DNA from: Tenggerimyces sp963762635 | GTDB taxonomy: Bacteria > Actinomycetota > Actinomycetes > Propionibacteriales > Actinopolymorphaceae | Assembly: GCA_963762635.1 (NCBI GenBank) | Contig: CAVXLQ010000014.1 | Span: forward strand, 116,419 to 180,418 | DNA: 64,000 nucleotides | Direction of reading: 5' to 3' | In this document: positions 58,098 through 64,000 of the stretch, in pieces | Layout of the letters: every line of letters starts with the position of its first letter | How positions within the stretch are numbered: the stretch's first letter is position 1 | Program-made: the position numbers and the translations under genes | Notes under the pieces: generated by a model | The model's database searches: none | What the model was told of the DNA's origin: nothing | The model's input: the letters and a program-made list of their open reading frames with translations, nothing else

Positions 58098-58403
58098 TCA
58101 GTCGAGCAAGGGGCGCATGAACGTGCGGTCGTAGCGCAGCACGCAGCCGCTCTGGTCCCGGAGCTGGTCGGCCTCCACGAACGCGGGATCCTTTCCGAAC
58201 AGCGTGCGGTACTGCTCGTAGGCGGCGAGGCTGGGGAAGCTGAACAGCGCGAGGGCTCGGTCGCTGGCGCCTTCGGACGGCAGGAAGTACCCGTGATGGG
58301 TTCCGCCGTGCTGGTTGACCAACTGGATCCAGCGCCGACCGAACTCCTCGAATGCCTCGATCTTCGCCGGGTCGATGACGTAGTCCACGACACAAGTGAT
58401 CAT
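58098..58403 (-). CDS. NIPSNAP-family protein
   Basis: This 101-residue dimeric alpha/beta barrel protein starts MITCVVDYVIDPAKIEAFEEFGRRWIQLVNQHGGTHHGYFLPSEGASDRALALFSFPSLAAYEQYRTLF. The HGGTHHGYFLP and YEQYR-x-x-F blocks are those of NIPSNAP proteins, which bind or transform small oxidised molecules. It lies just upstream of the ArsR-SRPBCC gene on the same strand, separated only by the palindromic operator, so it either shares the transcript or ends at that site. The substrate is unknown; it could be the ligand sensed by the SRPBCC domain. Confidence 0.88.
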   Translation of the reverse strand: MITCVVDYVIDPAKIEAFEEFGRRWIQLVNQHGGTHHGYFLPSEGASDRALALFSFPSLAAYEQYRTLFGKDPAFVEADQLRDQSGCVLRYDRTFMRPLLD

Positions 58404-58424
58404 GCCGCCACGATAGGCGCGAGG

Positions 58425-60476
58425 TCAGCTGGCCAGAGCCTCCGGGAGCGGCGTCGAGTGCACGACGTGGAGGGTGCTGACAGCCCTCGTCAGGACGACG
58501 TAGAGGCGGTGGAGGCCGCGGGGTTCGGCGGCGACGATGTGGGCGGGTTCGGCGACGACGACGCCGTCGAACTCGAGGCCCTTGGCCAGGCGGGCCGGGA
58601 CGCAGACCAGGCGTGCTGACTCCATCGCGTCCTCGGTCTCGCCGAGCAGCGCCGACTCCAATCCCGAAGCCAGCAACGCCTTCCGGAACACCGCGATGTC
58701 GTCGTCCGCCGCGATCAGCGCCACCGATCCCTCGCCGGCCAGCGCGGCGCGGCAGGCCGCGGCGAGTCGCGCGGTGAAGTCGTCCGACCCCGTCGTGACG
58801 ACCTGCAGCGAGTCCGGCATCGACCGGACGCTCCGGGTCCGCGCCAACGTCGGCGCGATCGTCGGCAGCAGCCGGGAGGCGAAGTCGATGATCTGCGCCG
58901 GCACCCGGAAGCCACGGTCGAGCTCGACCAGCGTCGCGTCGGCGATCCCCAGGTGCCCGAGTACGTCCGCCCAGGCCAAGGGGGCCCACGGCGTCGTCGC
59001 CTGCGCGAGGTCCCCGAGCACCGTCACGGACCCGTTCCGGCAGCGCCGCGACAGAGCTCGCAGCTGCATCGCCGACAGGTCCTGCGCCTCGTCGACGACC
59101 AGATGTCCCAACGCTGTCGGCTGGTGCTCGAGCAGATCGGCCAGCTCGTCGAGCAGAACGGAGTCCGCCTCCGACCACTTCACCGTCTTCACCGACCGCG
59201 GCGCCTTCACCCACAGCAGGTCCGACTGTTCCTCCGGCGACAGCTCACCGTCGGCGGCCCGAGCGAGGAAGGAGGCGTCCGACAGCAGCCGGTGCAGAAC
59301 GAGCTCCGCCGTGAGCTTCGGCCACACCGCGGTCACGACGTCCTTGACCGGCTTCGAGCGCGCGGCCGCGTTCTGGTCCCGGTCGTCGGTGATCTCGCCG
59401 CGCTCCTCCATCTTCACCAGCACGGCGTGCGCCAGCCGTTGCGGGAGCGCCGCCCGACCCGGCTCGTACCTCGTCGCGCTCTGCTGCAGCGCGGCGACGA
59501 TGTCGATGACATGGTCCGCGTGGACGCGGTACCGATGCGCGCCCTTCGCGTAGAGGATTCCCTCCGAGGGTGTGCCGACGTGCATCCACACGGCCCGGCG
59601 CAGCACCGCGGCCATCCGTGGGTCACCCTTCACCCGCGTGGCGACGGCGGGCTCCGGGTGCAGCGTCCGGTACGGCGCGATCACCTCGTCGATCGTCGAC
59701 TGCTTGACGTTCACCTCGCCCAGCGCCGGCAGGACCTTCCGGATGTAGGAGAGGAACGACTTGTTCGGCCCGACGATCACGACGCCGTCGCCGCGGCCGA
59801 GCCGTGCGCGCTCGGTGTAGAGCAGGTACGCGATCCGGTGCAGGCCGATCGCGGTCTTGCCGGTGCCCGGCGCTCCCTGGACGCAGATCGACGGGTGCAG
59901 CGGCGCGCGGACCAGGTCGTCCTGCTCGGGCTGGATCGTCGCGACGATGTCGCGCATCGGGCCGGTACGGGGACGTTCGATCTCCGCCCGCAGGTACGCC
60001 TCGCCGTCGCCGGCGTCCGGAGCCAACGCCTCGGTCAGCGGCTCGTCCTCGAAGCCGGTCAGGTCGGCGGCGTCGGAGTAGCCGTACCGCCGGCGCATCA
60101 GCACGTGCTGCCGGTCGGTGCGGGTGGCTCGGTAGAACGGAACGGACACCCGGGCTCGCCAGTCGATGACCAGCGGCATGCCCTCGTCGTCGGTCACGTG
60201 GCGGCGGCCGATGTAGAGCCGGTCGGACTCCTCGACCGTGCCGTGCTCGTAGTCGAGCCGGCCGAAGAACAAGGGCACATCGGGCAGATCGACGAGTGCC
60301 TGGGCGCGGACCCAACGGTCGCGCTGGTAGGCCTCGTTGGTGAACCGTTCGTCGTTGTCCTCGCCGCCGATCAGCGGGGTGTCGAGGTTGACGACGTCGG
60401 CGTGCATGCGGCGCAGGGCAGCGCGGGCTTGGAGGAGGTAGGCGCGTTCGGTCGCGAGAGCAGGGTCTTCTTCCAT
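58425..60476 (-). CDS. helD: HelD-like superfamily I helicase (RNA polymerase recycling factor)
   Basis: This 683-residue UvrD/Rep-like protein without nuclease has an N-terminal coiled region, then Walker A GAPGTGKT at 201-208 with IGLHRIAYLLY. Further marks are VVIVGPNKSFLSYIRKVLPALGE (the NxxFLxY signature of HelD), LVVDEAQDLSAMQLRAL (Walker B), VTVLGDLAQATTPWAP, and a C-terminal KGLEFDGVVVAEP and LYVVLTRAVSTLHVVH. HelD removes stalled RNA polymerase from DNA, and some actinobacterial versions protect against rifamycins. No rifamycin-associated inverted repeat is visible upstream. ATG 60476 was chosen over an upstream extension of 78 codons lacking similarity. Confidence 0.9.
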   Translation of the reverse strand: MEEDPALATERAYLLQARAALRRMHADVVNLDTPLIGGEDNDERFTNEAYQRDRWVRAQALVDLPDVPLFFGRLDYEHGTVEESDRLYIGRRHVTDDEGMPLVIDWRARVSVPFYRATRTDRQHVLMRRRYGYSDAADLTGFEDEPLTEALAPDAGDGEAYLRAEIERPRTGPMRDIVATIQPEQDDLVRAPLHPSICVQGAPGTGKTAIGLHRIAYLLYTERARLGRGDGVVIVGPNKSFLSYIRKVLPALGEVNVKQSTIDEVIAPYRTLHPEPAVATRVKGDPRMAAVLRRAVWMHVGTPSEGILYAKGAHRYRVHADHVIDIVAALQQSATRYEPGRAALPQRLAHAVLVKMEERGEITDDRDQNAAARSKPVKDVVTAVWPKLTAELVLHRLLSDASFLARAADGELSPEEQSDLLWVKAPRSVKTVKWSEADSVLLDELADLLEHQPTALGHLVVDEAQDLSAMQLRALSRRCRNGSVTVLGDLAQATTPWAPLAWADVLGHLGIADATLVELDRGFRVPAQIIDFASRLLPTIAPTLARTRSVRSMPDSLQVVTTGSDDFTARLAAACRAALAGEGSVALIAADDDIAVFRKALLASGLESALLGETEDAMESARLVCVPARLAKGLEFDGVVVAEPAHIVAAEPRGLHRLYVVLTRAVSTLHVVHSTPLPEALAS

Positions 60477-60702
60477 GGGAGTGGGGGCTCCTGGAGACGA
60501 TCGGACGGGTGGTGAAGGGAATCCCGCCCCGGACTGCTGTCCGGTTCGTTCCGATCCCAGACGGACCGACGAACGTATCAGGCCGCCCAGAAGACCAGCT
60601 ACCAAATATTTCTCCAACAAAATCTCGCGGCGAACGATGAGTTCCGCGTGACGGCTCCGTCTAACCAATAACAGCGCGAGAACAAAGGAAAGAAGGCCCG
60701 AA

Positions 60703-60927
60703 ATGAGCACTCTGCTAACTCTCCCGGCAGTCCACGCTCGTACCTCCCGCGGCGACCTGCTCGGTCAGCTCGACGACCTGGCCGAGGTCCTGCACGACCA
60801 GGGCTGCGGCTGCCGGGCAGTCGGCGACCGCCGCGGTTGCTGGGCCTGGACCTCCGGCCGCTTCCACCGCGCCGCCGAGCGTGCGCAGCGCGAAGGCGTC
60901 CGCCTCACCGACCGGGTGGCCGCATGA
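60703..60927 (+). CDS. Small Cys-containing protein (74 aa)
   Basis: This is a short soluble protein, MSTLLTLPAVHARTSRGDLL then GQLDDLAEVLHDQGCGCRAVGDRRGCWAWTSGRFHRAAERA. It has a strong ribosome site (AAGGAAAGAAGG) 8 bases upstream and an AT-rich 226-bp region before it (60477-60702), shared with divergent helD and containing the tract ACCAAATATTTCTCC. The three Cys in GCGCRAVGDRRGC could bind a metal or act in redox; that is a guess. I do not recognise a family. The good ribosome site and codon use make it a probable gene. Confidence 0.65.
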   Translation: MSTLLTLPAVHARTSRGDLLGQLDDLAEVLHDQGCGCRAVGDRRGCWAWTSGRFHRAAERAQREGVRLTDRVAA

Positions 60928-61002
60928 GCTTCTCGACCACTCAGTGAACGTGCGGCCCTGCCTGCGCTGCTCGCCGAGAGCAGAACGGACAAGGCCGCAT
61001 GA

Positions 61003-63792
61003 TCACGCGACTGTCACCCGCACCGGCCCGATCAGGCCGCTGGGGCGCTCCACCTCCTCGAACGCGTTCGTGTTCGTGTTCGCCACCTCGATCTCCAGCA
61101 GGTTGTCGCCTGCGCGCACGTGCTCGGTGAGGTCGAGCCGGTACGGCGGAAAGGCCAGCGGGGCGAGGGGAACGCCGTTCACGAAAACCTGCGCGGTCTC
61201 GAGCACGGTGCCGAGGTCGAGGACGACGCGTCCGCCGGCGGGCAGCTGGAAGCGGCTCGTGTAGCGGCCGATGCCCGAGTGCCTCGCCAGGCCGAGCTCG
61301 GGCCAGCTGCGTAGCGGGCCGCGGAACGTACGCCCGGCGAGCTCCAGCTCCCAGTCGTTCAGCGCGAGAATTTCCCCGCCTTCGGCGGCCCGGTCCGGTG
61401 CCTCGGATCCGTCGCCCGTCAGGACCAGCAGGTACGACTGCCACGGTGCGAACGCGAGCCCGACCTCGACGGACCCGGCGTCGACCCTCGCGGCCCGGTT
61501 CCAGCGCTCGCCCGTGACCGGGTCCCACTCCTCGACCCGCTGGACGCGAGCACCGGCGGCGAGACGGACGTTCCCGGCGAGAGCGTGGCCGGACTCGTTC
61601 ACGAGGAAGTAGACGTCGTCGTCTCCGACGCTGCGGCGGACGTACCGCACGAAACTGGACGGTCGGTGGAGCTTGGTCTCCTTGCGGCCGCCGCGCCGGG
61701 CCTCGTCGACGAGCACCAACGCGGCATCGCCGTCGCCGAGATCCACCACCACGTCGGGCGACACCGCCTCGGCGAGCAGAGCCGAGACCGCGCCGACGCC
61801 CGCGGGCACGTACCCGAGCCGCCCGCTTCCCCAAGGCACGAAACCCGGATCCCGCAACGACACCAGCCGCGCGCGAAGGTCCGCCCAGGCCGGCGGCAGG
61901 TCGCTCCACACGGCCCGGTGGGGCGGCTCCTCGACGAACACGACGGTGCCGCCCGCCTCCGCGAACGCCAACAACTGACCGAGCGCCGGTCCGGAGATCG
62001 TCTGGAGTGGCGGGACGACCACCGCCCGGAACGTCTCGTCGCCGACCTGGAGAACGCCGCCGTCGACCTTCGCCTCCTCGACCGCCACATGGTCGAGCAG
62101 GTCGACGTCCCACTGGGTGCCGAGCAACGTCTGGGTCAGCCGGATCATCGCCAGGTCCGTGCGCTGCAACGCGAGTCCGCGTTCGGGCAGCTCCCACGGC
62201 TCGGTCGCCGCGCCGTCGAACGGCCCGGGTGCCGTCGGCGTGAGCTCGGCCCACGCCGCGTCGATCGGGTAGTAGACGCCGACCGGTGCCACATGCCGGC
62301 CAGCCGACAGCACAGCGGACAGCCGCGACACGTACGTCCAGAGCGGACCGCTGTGCTCCCACCAAGGGTTCTGGAAGAACTCCGACGGAGGGCACTCGTA
62401 CTTCCGGTGCCCGTCGATGCTGTAGTAGAAGCCGTGGCAGGACAGCCAGTTGACGCCGCGGACGTACTGGTAGTCGACTATGCGCTTCATGTACGCCGGC
62501 GCGAGCTTCCAGCCGGCGAGGGCGAACGTCTCGCTCAGCACCCGTGACCGGCCGTTGACGTGGGCGATCGACGACACCAGCTTCTCGGTGATCTTGTCGG
62601 TGGCCTCGTCGATCCGGTCGAGCGCCGGGACCTGGAACGGGCCGAGCGCGCGGAACGGGCTGGCGGAGTGGCGGGTCATCGTGAACAGCCACTCCTCCCA
62701 CTCCAGGTGGCCGGTGAGGCTCACGCCGTTTGCCGCGCACCAGCGGGCGAGCTTGCCGAAGAACCGTTCGTCGAGCAGCTCCGCGACCGTCTTCCACAGG
62801 TCCGCGCGCACCCCGTGGCTGTGCGCGCCGAGGTCCTCCCAGAGGCCGGGGAGCAGCGGGAGCAGCTCGTACCCGCGTCGGGCCGCGAACTGCTCGGCGA
62901 AGTCACCGGTCCACGGGATCGAGCCCGGGTTGCGGTCCCAGAAGTTGTTGTAGAAGCCGGGTTCGTCGACGAAGAAGCCGATGATCGTGTCGCCGAAGTA
63001 CTCCTCGAAGCGGCGGTAGTACTCGTCGTGCGTCTCCTCGATGAACGCCGTCGTCGCGCCGTCGTTGATGAGATCGGTGTACGGGAACGCGCTGTAGACG
63101 GCCATCCAGTCGGTCACCGTCACCCGCGCCACCGTCACGCACCAGCGCCCTTCCGGTGCCTTCCAGGTGAGACCGCCGGTGTCGAACGCGACGGCCCGCG
63201 GCGCCTCCTGCGCGTACGTGTGCTCGAACGCCGCCGTGTCGGACCAGTCGGTCGGCAAGGCCGCGTTGACATGGTGCACGCGCAACGGGTCGACGGGCTT
63301 CGGCCGGGCCTCGGCGATCCGTGCGGCACCGACCGCGACCACGTCGTCCGGCCGCTCCCACTCCAGCCGGAGGACGTCCGGGCCCTCCACGTAGTGCCGT
63401 TCGATCCCGAGGTTCTGCCCCACGTAGCCGGGATCTCTCGCCACGACCCGGCCGCCCGCGTAGCCACTCGGCCAGTTCAGGTCGTCGTAGATCCACACCT
63501 TCATGCCGAGCCGGGCGGCTTCCTCGATGACGAGCCGGCAGCGGTCGAACCAATCCTCCGACAGGTAACGGATTCCGAGCCCTTCGCGGCCGTGGATGAC
63601 GAACCCGAGCACACCTCGTTCGTGCATGAGGTGCAGCTGGCGCAGCAACTCGTCCGGCTCCAGCTCGCCGTTCCAGAACCAGAACGGGCAGGCGCTGTGC
63701 TCGGCGGCCGGGTTCGCGAAGAGTGCGCGCAGGTCAGCGGACATGCTCGAAGACGCTGCCGCCTGCGCGCACTCATCGGAAGCTCGGTTCAC
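61003..63792 (-). CDS. Large glycoside hydrolase, GH106-like with C-terminal jelly roll
   Basis: This 929-residue protein begins NPAAEHSACPFWFWNGELEPDELLRQLHLMHERGVLGFVIHGREGLG, the start of alpha-L-rhamnosidase-like GH106 and related proteins. Barrel motifs include VWIYDDLNWPSGYAGGRVV, IIGFFVDEPGFYNNF, SLTGHLEWEEWLF, and VLSETFALAGWKLAPAYMKRIVDYQYVRGVNWLSCHGFYYSIDGHR. An Ig/Rossmann-like middle (VVVPPLQTISGPALGQLLAFAEAGG) and a C-terminal jelly-roll carbohydrate fold (YTSRFQLPAGGRVVLDLG ... NTNAFEEVE) follow. It has no signal peptide, so it acts on imported or intracellular glycosides. An alternative start is at 63744. The exact family and sugar are uncertain. Confidence 0.8.
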   Translation of the reverse strand: MNRASDECAQAAASSSMSADLRALFANPAAEHSACPFWFWNGELEPDELLRQLHLMHERGVLGFVIHGREGLGIRYLSEDWFDRCRLVIEEAARLGMKVWIYDDLNWPSGYAGGRVVARDPGYVGQNLGIERHYVEGPDVLRLEWERPDDVVAVGAARIAEARPKPVDPLRVHHVNAALPTDWSDTAAFEHTYAQEAPRAVAFDTGGLTWKAPEGRWCVTVARVTVTDWMAVYSAFPYTDLINDGATTAFIEETHDEYYRRFEEYFGDTIIGFFVDEPGFYNNFWDRNPGSIPWTGDFAEQFAARRGYELLPLLPGLWEDLGAHSHGVRADLWKTVAELLDERFFGKLARWCAANGVSLTGHLEWEEWLFTMTRHSASPFRALGPFQVPALDRIDEATDKITEKLVSSIAHVNGRSRVLSETFALAGWKLAPAYMKRIVDYQYVRGVNWLSCHGFYYSIDGHRKYECPPSEFFQNPWWEHSGPLWTYVSRLSAVLSAGRHVAPVGVYYPIDAAWAELTPTAPGPFDGAATEPWELPERGLALQRTDLAMIRLTQTLLGTQWDVDLLDHVAVEEAKVDGGVLQVGDETFRAVVVPPLQTISGPALGQLLAFAEAGGTVVFVEEPPHRAVWSDLPPAWADLRARLVSLRDPGFVPWGSGRLGYVPAGVGAVSALLAEAVSPDVVVDLGDGDAALVLVDEARRGGRKETKLHRPSSFVRYVRRSVGDDDVYFLVNESGHALAGNVRLAAGARVQRVEEWDPVTGERWNRAARVDAGSVEVGLAFAPWQSYLLVLTGDGSEAPDRAAEGGEILALNDWELELAGRTFRGPLRSWPELGLARHSGIGRYTSRFQLPAGGRVVLDLGTVLETAQVFVNGVPLAPLAFPPYRLDLTEHVRAGDNLLEIEVANTNTNAFEEVERPSGLIGPVRVTVA

Positions 63793-63818
63793 ATGACTGA
63801 ACCTGGACTGGACACGGG

Positions 63819-64000
63819 CTAGTCCCAGGTGAGGGCGCCGCCGCTCTGGTACTCGATCACACGGGTCTCGAAGAAGTTCTTCTCCTTGCCCAGGTCCATC
63901 AGCTCCGACATCCAGGGGAACGGGTTCTCGGTCTCACCGAAGACCGGCGCGAGCCCGATCTGCGCGCATCGCCTGTTCGTGATGAAGTGCATGTACTGCG
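63819..64000 (-). CDS. nrdB: Ribonucleotide reductase beta subunit, C-terminal end
   Basis: Only the last 60 codons lie in the window; the rest is beyond the right edge. They read QYMHFITNRRCAQIGL, then APVFGETENPFPWMSELMDLGKEKNFFETRVIEYQSGGALTWD. The ENPFPWM, KEKNFFETRVxEYQ and GGAL blocks are diagnostic of the class I ribonucleotide reductase radical subunit. The conserved C-terminal tail binds the alpha subunit and carries the Tyr (in IEYQ) used in long-range radical transfer. The stop is TAG at 63819-63821. The gene is followed at once by the GH106-like gene on the same strand, 27 bp away. Confidence 0.94.
   Translation of the reverse strand, partial: QYMHFITNRRCAQIGLAPVFGETENPFPWMSELMDLGKEKNFFETRVIEYQSGGALTWD

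Noticed and set aside
56404..59214. A 936-codon minus-strand frame spanning several genes
   Set aside because: It runs through the helD, NIPSNAP and ArsR genes in a wrong frame and only borrows the SDR frame in the middle; its apparent length comes from the frameshifts there.
60477..60702. Rifamycin-associated element upstream of helD
   Set aside because: I looked for a 19-bp GGGGCTT-type inverted repeat in the promoter region and found none.

Overview
This is a high-GC (roughly 70%) chromosomal window from a soil-type actinomycete. The evidence is GTG starts, ATGA/GTGA stop-start overlaps, twin-arginine lipoprotein sugar-binding proteins, AfsR/SARP and HelD homologues, and an FMN-riboswitch rib operon with a PnuC-like RibM. 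The gene mix would fit the Propionibacteriales or a relative, but I cannot place the genus. I see no rRNA, tRNA, CRISPR array, prophage or insertion sequence.

Layout. 1-5.2 kb: the 3' end of rpe, two small genes, then an FMN riboswitch driving ribE-ribM-ribBA-ribH and, coupled to it, a SixA-like phosphatase. 5.2-8.6 kb: a hydrolase, a GNAT-VOC fusion, and an aldo/keto reductase divergent from a frameshifted TetR gene, with two palindromic operators between them. 8.6-12.6 kb (minus): an operon of a conserved unknown, a GH4 glycosidase, an SDR and serB. 12.7-19.5 kb: an ABC ATPase, NfeD plus an SPFH protein fused in frame to a TSUP permease, a phosphotransferase, an M48 protease, a nitrilase-like hydrolase and a membrane protein. 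19.5-25.7 kb: a frameshifted MerR regulator, two tandem DUF2330 proteins, a YbaK-like protein, a LysR regulator and a GH36-like glycosidase. 25.7-26.0 kb is a gene-free stretch filled with palindromes.

26-37 kb: a TrmH-like methyltransferase, a PAS-GGDEF diguanylate cyclase, treY, a decayed methyltransferase, two regulator/MFS exporter pairs with clear operators, an MBL-fold protein and a FhuF-like Fe-S protein. 37-43 kb: a sugar cassette (FCD-type GntR divergent from GH39 and an ABC importer) bounded at both 3' ends by copies of one long palindromic repeat. 43-44 kb: a 122-bp segment carrying that palindrome is duplicated around a 623-bp island with two tiny convergent ORFs. 44-49.6 kb (minus): an SNase-like protein and a second, LplABC/YtcP-type ABC importer with its own GntR regulator. 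49.7-64 kb: a SARP regulator, an SDR, a treZ with three frameshifts, an alcohol dehydrogenase, an operon of NIPSNAP, ArsR-SRPBCC, SDR and methyltransferase (the last two frameshifted), helD, a small Cys-containing protein, a large GH106-like glycosidase and the 3' end of nrdB.

Two themes stand out. Carbohydrate use is heavily represented: GH4, GH36, GH39 and GH106-like enzymes, two ABC importers and trehalose synthesis. Six genes carry frame lesions, mostly one surplus base and clustered at 54-57 kb, which is either real decay or assembly indels. All functions are inferred from reading the sequence; no database search was run.
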